This document shows, one piece after another, positions 36,186-43,896 of a stretch of 47,656 bases of DNA. Within the stretch, counting starts at the first letter, position 1; the number at the start of each line of letters is the position of its first letter. The notes below the pieces were generated by a model that searched no databases, was not told the DNA's origin, and saw nothing but the letters and a program-made list of their open reading frames with translations. Made by a program: the position numbers and the translations under genes. This stretch comes from Prevotella sp. P5-92. GTDB taxonomy: Bacteria; Bacteroidota; Bacteroidia; Bacteroidales; Bacteroidaceae. The stretch covers positions 1 through 47,656 of the forward strand of contig NZ_NPJG01000045.1 of assembly GCF_002251245.1 (NCBI RefSeq), read 5' to 3'.

Positions 36186-37067
36186 TTAATCGAATGGCAG
36201 TCTTCTCCCTGCCACAGGCTCGCATGCAAATAGGTCTTGCATTGGCTCTGAGCCGAGCGTGCGCAGGTCGGCGATGTGATTCCTCAGGTCGGCTTTAATC
36301 CTCAGGTTCTCTATCTCCTCTCGCCTCGCCTTTGCCATACGGCAAAACTCCTCCTCGCGCTCGATGCCGCAGAACCGGCGTCCGCACAGATTGGCGGCAA
36401 TGCCAGTTGTACCGCTGCCCGAGAATGGGTCCATCACCCAGTCGCCCTCGTCAGTACATGCCAGTATGATGCGCGTCAGCAAGGCGAGCGGCTTCTGCGT
36501 CGGGTGCTTGCCGCACGACTTCTCCCATCTGCCGATAGCCGGCAGTCGCCACACGTCGGTCATCTGCTTCCCGTCGTTCAGCCGTTTCATCACGTCGTAG
36601 TTAAACTTATGCGCCACCTTCTTTGATTTCCTTGCCCATATCACAAACTCAGTGGAATAGGTGAAGAACCGGCACGAGATATTCACAGGCGGATTAGTCT
36701 TTTGCCATGTGACGACATTAAGAATCCTATATCCGAGGTTGGTTAGGCTGTCAGCCACCGAGAAGATATTATGATATGTGCCCGAAATCCATATCGAGCC
36801 GTTGTCCTTCAGCTTCTCCCTGCACATCCCGAGCCACTTCATGTTCCACTCCCTCATTTCCTCGGGAGTCTTTCCCTTGTCCCATTCCCCCTTATCCACG
36901 CACACCACCTTTCCGCTCTGCAAGGATATTCCGCCGTTGGAGAGGAAATAAGGAGGGTCGGCAAATATCATGTCGAACTTAAAGTTGAAATCGTTGAGAA
37001 GACTAAACGAGTCGCCATTGGCGATAAGGAAGTCCGCGTTTGGAGATGTATAATATGAACTAACCAT
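36186..37067 (-). CDS. Second GATC adenine methyltransferase of a DpnII/MboI-type system (DpnA-like)
   Basis: A 293-aa N6-adenine methyltransferase of the permuted class: catalytic motif DPPY at residues 37-40 comes before the AdoMet-binding motif DPFSGSGTTG (213-222). GKHPTQKPLALL is motif X-like. This is the layout of DpnA/MboC, a methylase that can act on single-stranded GATC DNA. The start overlaps the restriction gene by 8 bp. Unusually few A/T-rich codons compared with the two genes upstream of it. Confidence 0.88.
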   Translation of the reverse strand: MVSSYYTSPNADFLIANGDSFSLLNDFNFKFDMIFADPPYFLSNGGISLQSGKVVCVDKGEWDKGKTPEEMREWNMKWLGMCREKLKDNGSIWISGTYHNIFSVADSLTNLGYRILNVVTWQKTNPPVNISCRFFTYSTEFVIWARKSKKVAHKFNYDVMKRLNDGKQMTDVWRLPAIGRWEKSCGKHPTQKPLALLTRIILACTDEGDWVMDPFSGSGTTGIAANLCGRRFCGIEREEEFCRMAKARREEIENLRIKADLRNHIADLRTLGSEPMQDLFACEPVAGRRLPFD

Positions 37068-37884
37068 TAATACTAATAATGAAATCTGTAATGTTTGTCA
37101 AATTATAAATACTCGGAATGATGTTGTATGCTTCTTGGAGCTTATTCTTTGCACTCTTCCATCCAATGCCATCAGTTATCCAAATGAATTCGAATCCAGG
37201 GACAGAATTTATTTTGGGAGCAATATCAGAATATGAACGAGCAACTTCATTGAGTTTCGAACCACCTCCACTGTAGAAGTTAACTTCAATAAGATACGTT
37301 TTATCAGAAGTCTCAACAACAAAATCAAAACGTTTCTCATCGTCCCCTAATACATCGCTTATCTCAGGCCATTCACTTGAATATACTTCTTGGCGATATG
37401 GGATATTATGCTTTGAGAGAATCTTTGCAACCATACCTTCCATTACATGACCGCTTCGGTTTTTACGTGCATTTGAGTCAAGTCCTGTTTCTATTCCAAA
37501 AACATAATCAACAAGGTCTTTTATCTTTTGTTGTTGGAATATTTCTGTAAGCCCTGTATTATCCAGGTATTCCATAACTCCATCAATAGATGAGAAGAGA
37601 GTGTCAAGAATGATACATTCACCAAGTGAATTAAGAACCTTTTTCTTGCCTTCACTTCTTACAGCAATTAGTATGTCCATGACATTGAAAGCTGTCTTGT
37701 CACGATACCATATCGTTTCAACTGCTTTTCTCATGTCTTTTGCGCCTATTAAACTATTAAGCATACAAAGGCTTAATTTTATATTCTCTACATTCTGTGA
37801 AATCTTGTCGAAATCACAGAAGAAATCCAAGCTTTGATTTGTCTCTTGAAGTTGAGACATGAAACGTTCAAAATCCTTTGCCAT
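37060..37884 (-). CDS. Type II restriction endonuclease, DpnII/MboI family (GATC)
   Basis: A 274-aa nuclease. The catalytic region DEKRFDFVVET...TYLIEVNFY (D187, E200, with N202 in place of the usual third Lys/Gln) and SGGGSKLNEVARSYSDIAPK are characteristic of DpnII-type enzymes, which cut before GATC unless adenine is methylated. IWITDGIGWKSAKNKLQEAY near the end is likewise typical. It lies between the two methylases with an 7-bp gap to the first and an overlap with the second; the region is markedly A/T-rich. Confidence 0.9.
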   Translation of the reverse strand: MAKDFERFMSQLQETNQSLDFFCDFDKISQNVENIKLSLCMLNSLIGAKDMRKAVETIWYRDKTAFNVMDILIAVRSEGKKKVLNSLGECIILDTLFSSIDGVMEYLDNTGLTEIFQQQKIKDLVDYVFGIETGLDSNARKNRSGHVMEGMVAKILSKHNIPYRQEVYSSEWPEISDVLGDDEKRFDFVVETSDKTYLIEVNFYSGGGSKLNEVARSYSDIAPKINSVPGFEFIWITDGIGWKSAKNKLQEAYNIIPSIYNLTNITDFIISING

Positions 37885-37891
37885 AATCTAT

Positions 37892-38851
37892 TTATATTAC
37901 TTCCTCTGCTGCAAAATAAGGTCCATCAAAGATGTCGTTTCTATGGATATTTTGCTTTGTTTCGTTGTAATTATGTACTAAAATCTCTGTGAGCTTACCT
38001 CTTTTTGTCGGGTTTGAATTAATGTATCTTGCCGCCCAAACTCGTTCGATATGATAATCTGCGTATAATACATCAAAGAAGTTATCCTCTTCATTCTTTC
38101 CTTTACAGTCGGAATTACTAAGCATAAACATATATCCAGCGTCATTTATTCTGTCGCAAAACTCTTTAAGACGAATTTGTGCATCATCATTAAATGACTC
38201 TTTGGTATAGTCATTAAAACTTGAAGTGTCGCTAAGAGGTCGATAGGGTGGGTCAAAATAGAACAATGTATTGCCATTGGCATACTCAAAAGTTCTCTCG
38301 AAATCCCCATTTAATATCTCCACTCGACGTAACAATTCACTGTCAAGACGAATTGTTTCTTCATCGTATATCTGTGGATTGACATATTTGCCGAAAGGAA
38401 CATTAAACAATCCCTTTTTGTTTACTCTATATAACCCATTGAAACAAGTTCTGTTCAGAAAGAAGAATTTTGTGGTATTCTTTATTGGGTCAAGATTCTT
38501 TTCATTATATCTCGCCCTTACTGCCATAAAGAAATCTTTTCTGCCTTCTTCTGTCTGTAGCTCATTGTATGCTTTTTGAATATCTCGTAACGATGCAATT
38601 AATTCTTCAGGATAATCTCTGACAGTTTGATAACATGTCGTCAGGTCACCATTAATATCATTAATAATTGCTTGTCGAATATTTGGATAGCGTTGGAGCA
38701 TATAAAAAAGCATAGCGCCTCCACCCACAAATGGCTCAATGTAAGTTACATTGTCCATCTGCTCAAAGTTTGCTGGTAGAAGTTCGTCCAATTGGCTTAT
38801 GAGTTGTGTTTTTCCTCCAACCCATTTTATAAACGGTTTTCCTTTTACCAT
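37892..38851 (-). CDS. GATC adenine methyltransferase, Dam/DpnM type
   Basis: A 319-aa N6-adenine methylase of the D12 class. Motif X KWVGGKTQL (residues 9-17), AdoMet motif EPFVGGGAMLFY (39-50) and catalytic DPPY (200-203) are in the alpha-class order of Dam, DpnM and MboA. It protects double-stranded GATC sites from the partner nuclease. Order here is methylase, nuclease, second methylase, as in the MboI system and unlike classical DpnII. The small gene upstream ends 4 bp before it. Confidence 0.92.
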   Translation of the reverse strand: MVKGKPFIKWVGGKTQLISQLDELLPANFEQMDNVTYIEPFVGGGAMLFYMLQRYPNIRQAIINDINGDLTTCYQTVRDYPEELIASLRDIQKAYNELQTEEGRKDFFMAVRARYNEKNLDPIKNTTKFFFLNRTCFNGLYRVNKKGLFNVPFGKYVNPQIYDEETIRLDSELLRRVEILNGDFERTFEYANGNTLFYFDPPYRPLSDTSSFNDYTKESFNDDAQIRLKEFCDRINDAGYMFMLSNSDCKGKNEEDNFFDVLYADYHIERVWAARYINSNPTKRGKLTEILVHNYNETKQNIHRNDIFDGPYFAAEEVI

Positions 38852-38855
38852 TATT

Positions 38856-39062
38856 TTAAATAACTGAAAGTGTTACACCATAGTTCGAGACAGGAGTATA
38901 GAAAATCTCATCATCTTCGATGTCAATCATATAATCTTCAATAACCTGATTGTTTTTATCAAAGGTAGTACATGAGTCTTCTCCCCAAATTACACTACTT
39001 GCGCCTTCGTTCTTTCGAAGACATGCTTCCACTTTCTCTTTAATTGATTCTTTAATTTCCAT
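38856..39062 (-). CDS. Small acidic protein of unknown function, first gene of the restriction operon
   Basis: A 68-aa protein that I do not recognise. It has a helical N-terminus (EIKESIKEKVEACLRKNEG) and an acidic beta-rich second half (NNQVIEDYMIDIEDDEIFYT). There is no helix-turn-helix, so it does not look like a C-protein controller. Its stop lies 4 bp before the Dam-type gene, and codon use is A/T-rich like it, so the two were probably acquired together. Confidence 0.65.
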   Translation of the reverse strand: MEIKESIKEKVEACLRKNEGASSVIWGEDSCTTFDKNNQVIEDYMIDIEDDEIFYTPVSNYGVTLSVI

Positions 39063-39332
39063 TTTGTTTTTTGTTTAGTCAGCTGCATTTCCGCAGTTGT
39101 TCATTAATTTATACCTGTTACTATTTCTATTGTGGTAATATTCAGGATTCAACTGCAAAGTAACAAAAAAAAAATCAATTAATATAAATTAGATCATATT
39201 TTAAATTTTATGATCAAAATAGATCAAATACAATAAAGCCTACAATTTTCATTTGACACCTTTGACACTGACACCTTTGACACCGGTCTTTTCCCATACA
39301 CCAATAATAAAAACAAGAAAAATCTTAAATAG
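39063..39332. other. A/T-rich divergent region between the restriction operon and the DUF3791 gene
   Basis: 270 bp without a gene. Besides the GATC cluster, a threefold CACCTTTGACAC-like repeat (ACACCTTTGACACTGACACC, 39255-39283) is present. It should hold promoters for both divergent transcripts. Confidence 0.6.
39192..39225. promoter_or_regulatory. Cluster of three GATC sites ahead of the restriction operon
   Basis: GATC occurs at 39192, 39212 and 39222 in an otherwise A/T-only stretch, with ATGATC/GATCAT forming a 6-bp inverted repeat (39192-39197 with 39210-39215). It lies 130-160 bp upstream of the first gene, above a TTACTTTG box (39163-39156) that resembles a -10 element. Methylation-sensitive control of the operon is possible. 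Confidence 0.5.
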
Positions 39333-39364
39333 TTTGGTGGTTTGAGATAAAATATGTAATTTTG
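39333..39364 (+). promoter_or_regulatory. Promoter of the DUF3791 module
   Basis: TTTG (39333-39336), 20 bp, TAATTTTG (39357-39364), which is close to consensus. A 12-codon mini-frame (ATG 39390 to TGA 39428) overlaps the DUF3791 start by ATGA, and may or may not be translated. Confidence 0.75.
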
Positions 39365-39424
39365 CCTCCGAAATAATAAATATAAATGTATGAATACGAC
39401 ATTGATTATTGAAAACATATATTT

Positions 39425-39703
39425 ATGATTATGGAAAAAGAACTTAATCAATTGGAAAAAGAGTTCAAACAACGCCAGATGGGCATAGTTGAAGAAAGAG
39501 CGCGTTTCGTGTCGTTCTGCATTGAGCAATATGCCAGGGCTAAGAATATGTCAACAGAAGATGTGGTGAATCTATTTGAGAAATATGGCATTACTGAACA
39601 CTTCTGTGAGTTTTTCGAAGTGCTCCATACTCACGGACATAATTGGTTGATAGAGGAAATAGACGAAATGATTAACAATAGAAAGCACAGGCAAAGAAAC
39701 TAG
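39425..39703 (+). CDS. DUF3791-family protein
   Basis: A 92-aa protein with the conserved stretch VVNLFEKYGITEHFCEFFEV then LHTHGHNWLIEEIDEMINNR, matching DUF3791 proteins by its LHTxG...EDI-like end. In Bacteroidales and Clostridia these small proteins lie next to a DUF3990 gene in toxin-antitoxin-like modules. The function has not been shown. The start at 39425 or the ATG at 39431 are both possible. Confidence 0.75.
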   Translation: MIMEKELNQLEKEFKQRQMGIVEERARFVSFCIEQYARAKNMSTEDVVNLFEKYGITEHFCEFFEVLHTHGHNWLIEEIDEMINNRKHRQRN

Positions 39704-39705
39704 CG

Positions 39706-39786
39706 GAGCGAAGGATATATCTTTTTCACACAGAGAGGGCTTTGAATGCCATTAAATATATTGAATCAATAGAAGTAAAATTATGA
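39706..39786 (+). pseudogene. C-terminal scar of a DUF3990-like gene
   Basis: The stretch starting three bases after the DUF3791 stop reads ERRIYLFHTERALNAIKYIE, then SIEVKL and stop (TGA 39784-39786). HTERALxAxKYIES is the ending of DUF3990 proteins (ART-like fold). About 130 codons that would precede it are missing, and its stop overlaps the next gene's ATG (39783) as ATGA, as expected for a former operon. Confidence 0.65.
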
Positions 39787-40001
39787 GTGCAACAATAACA
39801 CAAGACAACTTGTATTTATTGCTTCCCGTCAAGATTGGGTGGCTTGCCAAATGGGTGGTGGAAGATAAAGGCATCAGTATCACTGAAGCCATTAACCGTA
39901 TATATCATTCAAAATTATACAAGAAACTATCTTCAGAGAGTACTAAATACTGGCATTTAGGCCCGGTAGATTTGTATGAAGAATTAAAACAGGAATTGTA
40001 A
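39783..40001 (+). CDS. Small protein accompanying the DUF3791/DUF3990 module
   Basis: A 72-aa protein (TQDNLYLLLPVKIGWLAKWV, GISITEAINRIYHSKLYKKL and ending KYWHLGPVDLYEELKQEL). Homologues with the same LWHLGPVALYEEL-type end are commonly the last gene in DUF3791-DUF3990 modules. It would be the second antitoxin-like partner, kept after the toxin-like gene was lost. Role inferred by context only. Confidence 0.65.
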   Translation: MSATITQDNLYLLLPVKIGWLAKWVVEDKGISITEAINRIYHSKLYKKLSSESTKYWHLGPVDLYEELKQEL

Positions 40002-40009
40002 TTGATTTG

Positions 40010-40086
40010 CAGGTTCATAGGGACACTGGTTCATAGGGACAGGTACGTTGATTCGTTAGTTTTTCGCGAATCATTGGTATCTGTCC
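40010..40086. repeat. 14-bp direct repeat and long interrupted inverted repeat
   Basis: GGTTCATAGGGACA is repeated in tandem at about 40012 and 40028. GGACAGGTAC (40037-40046) then pairs with GTATCTGTCC (40077-40086, one G-T), and inside TTGATTCG pairs with CGAATCA. Together they form a long hairpin with an 11-nt loop. No T-run follows; it may be the end of a small mobile element. Confidence 0.65.
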
Positions 40087-40104
40087 GTGTGATTCATTTA
40101 TTTC

Positions 40105-40287
40105 ATGCCGTATATCAAGGGTAGGGGAGTGCGCGATCTCTATCTCATACGTATTGCTCGCATAGGTTCGAAGGCTGAGGTGCATAAGTATTGTGACGAC
40201 AAGAACCCTCGCTTGGTGTTCGATTTGGAGTTCACTTCAGAATTGGACACCCTAGTTAGCCACTTAGATTTCCTCCATTCTCAATAG
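40105..40287 (+). CDS. Possible small protein (60 aa), unrecognised
   Basis: MPYIKGRGVRDLYLIRIARI starts a 60-codon frame ending DTLVSHLDFLHSQ. Its composition is protein-like, but it has no promoter I can find, and lies between repeats and a broken gene. Could be a truncated remnant. Confidence 0.3.
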   Translation: MPYIKGRGVRDLYLIRIARIGSKAEVHKYCDDKNPRLVFDLEFTSELDTLVSHLDFLHSQ

Positions 40288-40290
40288 TTC

Positions 40291-40754
40291 TCATTCCACA
40301 AACTGCATCACTATCTTGTGCATCTGCGTGCCTTGGCGAAGGGTTTCAACGCGTGGAGCCACTGCATAGCCGTTTATCTGCTCCACAGCCTCCTGCCATT
40401 GCTTTTCGGCAGCCTCTTCGGTATAGTCTTTCTTCGGCATGTATTTCAGTTCGAGGATGTAGCTGTGATTGGCTTGGTAGTGGGTGAGGTTGGGCAGAAG
40501 GAAGAAGTCGCAATAGCCGTGTGCCACCTCTACCTCCGGGGCTGTGTAATAGTAGTCGTTGAGGTTGAGATATGCAAGGAAGAACCCCTGTATGTTACGC
40601 TCTCCCTCTATACTGTCGCGCACAGAAGAAAGGTTTTTGTAGCAGTCGGCCCTGTACTGGAGACATTCGCGCCAGTTGCCGTCAAAGGCCATCATGTCGA
40701 AAAAGTCTTTTAACTTTAGGATACTCCGTATGGTATTTGTCTTATTCCGTCCAT
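40291..40754 (-). pseudogene. Internally deleted AAA-ATPase-like/PDDEXK_9 gene
   Basis: The minus strand from ATG 40754 reads MDGIRQIPYGVS, the first residues of this family, then a stop at 40716-40718. In a different frame immediately after, LKLKDFFDMMAFDGNWREC continues to the natural C-terminus with the nuclease motif HGYCDFFLLPN...YILELKYMP. About 400 codons, including the P-loop and Walker B, are missing. The 134-codon 3' part (ATG 40695) is open but unlikely to be a functional gene. Compare the intact relative at 3022-4584. Confidence 0.75.
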
Positions 40755-40817
40755 GGCGCGAATATATTTATTATGGCGCAAAAGTAATAATAAAAATCGA
40801 CATTGTCAAATGTTTTC

Positions 40818-40974
40818 ATTGTGACAACTGAATAGAGTATTCACTTGTCAACTGAATACTCTATTCAGTTGATAACTGATTGCCCTATTCAGTTGATAAC
40901 TGATTGCCCTGTTCAGTTGACAACTGATTACCCTGTTCAGTTGACAACTGATTACCCTGTTCAGTTGGCAACTG
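40818..40974. repeat. 24-bp tandem array with palindromic CAGTTGACAACTG core
   Basis: Seven units start exactly 24 bp apart (40818, 40842, 40866, 40890, 40914, 40938, 40962). The core is a 13-bp near-palindrome: CAGTTGACAACTG at 40914 and 40938, CAGTTGATAACTG at 40866 and 40890, CAGTTGGCAACTG at 40962, with degenerate forms at 40818 and 40842. The 11-bp linkers shift gradually from AATAGAGTATT to ATTACCCTGTT. Confidence 0.9.
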
Positions 40975-41102
40975 AAAACCACATAACCCAAAAACCCCTT
41001 AACATAATAACCCGTCGGCGGGATATGGCGGTATTGTTTTCTCAGGTGAAATGAAATGTTTTTCGGGTCGCCCGTAAAAGTGTGTGGATTAGATGTTGAC
41101 AC

Positions 41103-41146
41103 AAAAAACGGTCTGTTGCCCGCGCGACATTCGCGAGCAGCAGACC
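41103..41146 (-). terminator. Intrinsic terminator of the GH43-GH115 operon
   Basis: On the minus strand GGTCTGCTGC (41146-41137) pairs with GCAACAGACC (41119-41110), with an inner CGCG/CGCG stem, followed by G and six T (41108-41103). It lies about 140 bp beyond the GH115 stop codon. Confidence 0.8.
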
Positions 41147-41282
41147 TGTGATTATAAATATTAGGGATTTGTTTATTGTAAAATACTTTTTTTCGCTTCG
41201 CTCAAGGAAACATCTTCTATAATTTCCTTAACGTCATAGATTTTCCCAAAATCGAACATGCGTCATTAACCTACTTAAATCC

Positions 41283-43853
41283 TTATTTCTTCCTACATTC
41301 CGACTCCTTGCCGAAGAGGTACGACTCTTTGTAGCCGCCCATGTCAACGACAATCTTCTGCAGTACCACGCCTGGGTCGAGCGGACTGATGACGATCGTC
41401 TTTACGCCAGCCTTTGTCTTCAGTTTCACGTTCTTGTCGATGAGGCGTCGTGCTACGGTAGGATACATGATGCGATAGACGTTCTCGGGATCCTCGTTGA
41501 GTTCACCGTTGAAGTTCACCTCCACCGGCTCCTCACCCTCGAAGCTTACGGTATAGCGGTGTCCTTCCCTGCGCTGGAACGCCAGGGTAGAGGCGGTGAT
41601 GACGTGTACGTCAACCTCGTCAACGCCCTCAGGCACCTCGAATCGGTAGGCAATGCTGCCACCAGCTACGTCGGCAGAATAAGGCTGTAGCGAGATGCCG
41701 CCGCGTGTGCGTCCCATGTAAGGAATCTCGGTCCACTGTGCCTCGGCTGGGTTTGTCAGGCTGTAGTAGTGCTGTGCGTCCATGGCCACGTAGCCGTCAG
41801 AGGGCACGAAGGTATATCCGCCCTTCATCTCGTCTGCATTGTCGAAACGCTTCACCTTCGGGCAGATGTCCTTTGGGAAGTTGTCGTTCCATGTCACGTA
41901 GCCGATGTGTTTCTGTATCATCATGCCGTCCCATTTGCCGCCGGCGATATCCTTGTTGTAGCTACGGCAAAGCAGCGAGTCGCGCTTGAAACACTGCTCC
42001 ACGCGGTCGGCCCATACGTTAGCTTCGGGGTTGCCCTCGGCATAGAGCTTGTGGTTCATGGCCTGTGCGTAGTACATCTCATAGACGTTGCCGAGAGCCT
42101 GGATGGGGAAGAGCAGCAGCTGGCGGTAAGCGTCGTGCATCTCTTTCGGGAGTGTGATGAACTGTCTGAGAGCGTCGCCCTCAAGACGTGCAAACTCGTC
42201 GCATACCTGTCGCCACTCGCCTGTCTCGATGTTGTATGTAGAAGCGTCGAGCATCTCAGCCGTCACGCGGCCAGCATACTGGCTGTAGAGGTTGAGGATG
42301 CGTGCAGCCTCGTCGGCCTGCGACTCGCCAAACTGCTGTGCGCAGAATTTCTTTGGGTGGTCGAGCAGGTTGGAGGCGTTGTAGCGTTTAGGGTTCCATG
42401 CGAAGTCCATGAAGAAGGTGATGGGATATTCCATTGGCTTGAGGTCGCCCACGTTCAGCACCCAAAGCTTGTCAACGCCATACTGATAAGTCAGCGTCAG
42501 CTGGTCCCAGATATGCTGTATAGGAGTGACGTTCAGCCACTTGCTGTTGCGTGGCGCACCCACGTAGTCCACGTGGTAGTACATGCCGAAGCCGCCCTTG
42601 TGCTTACGCTCCTCGGCGGTGGGCAGACGTCGAATGTCGCCCCAGTTGTCGTCGCTGAAGAGGATGATCACGTCGTCGGGCACCTTGAGTCCCTTGTCGT
42701 AATATCTCTGTACCTCTTTATATAGCGCCCAGAGCTGTGTGCGCTCCTTGGCAGGGCGTCCAGTCTCTTTTGCGATGATGTCGCGCTGGTTTTTGATGAT
42801 TTTCTCCAACAGCTTGATGGTAGCGGCGTCGTCGGGCACAAACTCGTCGTCGTGTCCTTCCTTTGCGCCCATGGCGGTGTCGCCGTCGCCACGCATACCG
42901 ATGGTGACGATGTCCTCGTTATCTTTCGAGCGGCGTATGCCCTCGCGGAAGAAGTCGTCTATCACCTTCTGGTTGGTCACGTAGTTCCATTCGCCGTATT
43001 CCTTGCGGTGGCGAGCCCATTCCTGGTGGTTGCGAGCCATGGGTTCGTGGTGTGATGTTCCCATTATCACGCCCATGTCGTTTGCGGTGGGCGAGTTGAG
43101 TGGATCGTCGCCGTAGAAGGTCCACATCCACATGGCAGGCCAGAGGTAGTTGCCCCTGAGTCGCAGTATGAGTTCAAACACGCGGGCGTAGAACTCATGT
43201 CCGCCGTAGTTGGTGCCGAAGGTGTTTTTCACCCATGTGGTGAGACATGGTGCCTCGTCGTTGAGGAAGAGGCCGCGGTAGCGCACTGCCGGTTCGCCGG
43301 CGGTGTATGTGCCTTTTGCTATGGCGAGGTTCTCGTGCTTCACTGCAGGCACGTCCATCCAGTCGTACCATGGCGACACGCCGATCTGCTCAGACAGTTC
43401 GTAGATGCCGTATATGGTGCCTCGCATGTCGCTTCCTGCTATGACGAGAGCCTCGTCGATGCCCGGTATCGGATTGCTGATCACGGTCATCAGATATTTC
43501 TCCACCTTTCCTTTCAGCTCTTTCTCGTTGATTTTCTTAGCCTTAATCATCTGTTTGATGTAAGGGCTTTCGATGCTTCCTGCTATGATGCATCGTCGTG
43601 AAGCCTCGTTAGGTGCGGCGAGCAGTTCAGCTTTTTTGCCACACACGCGTTCGAAGTCGTTCTGTAGGTTACGTGCGGCGATGAGCACGCCCTTCTTGTC
43701 GTTGTCGGCAACGACTATGGGCAGTGGCTTCGATTTCACGATCAGGGCAAACCCGTCTGGAGTGATGTTTTCAGTCACGATGCCCTCATGATCCTTGGCA
43801 TTGGAGCCAAGTGCCATCACCAAGCATAATAGTGAAAGAAAGATTTTTTTCAT
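41283..43853 (-). CDS. Glycoside hydrolase family 115 (xylan alpha-1,2-glucuronidase)
   Basis: A secreted 856-aa enzyme with signal peptide KKIFLSLLCLVMALGSNA. The GH115 core contains VSPWYDWMDVPAVKHENLAI, LRGNYLWPAMW, ANDMGVIMGTSHHEPMARNH, GMRGDGDTAMG and LFSDDNWGDIRRLPTAEERK, all characteristic. The C-terminal beta-sandwich (SIAYRFEVPEGVDEVDVHVI to PGVVLQKIVVDMG) is the GH115 C-domain. Such enzymes remove (methyl)glucuronic acid from glucuronoxylan. It follows GH43 by 43 bp on the same strand. Confidence 0.9.
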   Translation of the reverse strand: MKKIFLSLLCLVMALGSNAKDHEGIVTENITPDGFALIVKSKPLPIVVADNDKKGVLIAARNLQNDFERVCGKKAELLAAPNEASRRCIIAGSIESPYIKQMIKAKKINEKELKGKVEKYLMTVISNPIPGIDEALVIAGSDMRGTIYGIYELSEQIGVSPWYDWMDVPAVKHENLAIAKGTYTAGEPAVRYRGLFLNDEAPCLTTWVKNTFGTNYGGHEFYARVFELILRLRGNYLWPAMWMWTFYGDDPLNSPTANDMGVIMGTSHHEPMARNHQEWARHRKEYGEWNYVTNQKVIDDFFREGIRRSKDNEDIVTIGMRGDGDTAMGAKEGHDDEFVPDDAATIKLLEKIIKNQRDIIAKETGRPAKERTQLWALYKEVQRYYDKGLKVPDDVIILFSDDNWGDIRRLPTAEERKHKGGFGMYYHVDYVGAPRNSKWLNVTPIQHIWDQLTLTYQYGVDKLWVLNVGDLKPMEYPITFFMDFAWNPKRYNASNLLDHPKKFCAQQFGESQADEAARILNLYSQYAGRVTAEMLDASTYNIETGEWRQVCDEFARLEGDALRQFITLPKEMHDAYRQLLLFPIQALGNVYEMYYAQAMNHKLYAEGNPEANVWADRVEQCFKRDSLLCRSYNKDIAGGKWDGMMIQKHIGYVTWNDNFPKDICPKVKRFDNADEMKGGYTFVPSDGYVAMDAQHYYSLTNPAEAQWTEIPYMGRTRGGISLQPYSADVAGGSIAYRFEVPEGVDEVDVHVITASTLAFQRREGHRYTVSFEGEEPVEVNFNGELNEDPENVYRIMYPTVARRLIDKNVKLKTKAGVKTIVISPLDPGVVLQKIVVDMGGYKESYLFGKESECRKK

Positions 43854-43896
43854 AATACTTTGATTCTTTTTTTATTTAGTTCATTATTTTTTCTGT

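Noticed and set aside
40818..40974. CRISPR array
   Set aside because: The period is only 24 bp with 11-bp linkers that are nearly alike; it is a tandem repeat of a palindrome.
41769..42725. 318-codon open frame on the + strand
   Set aside because: Antisense of GH115; no motif or promoter.
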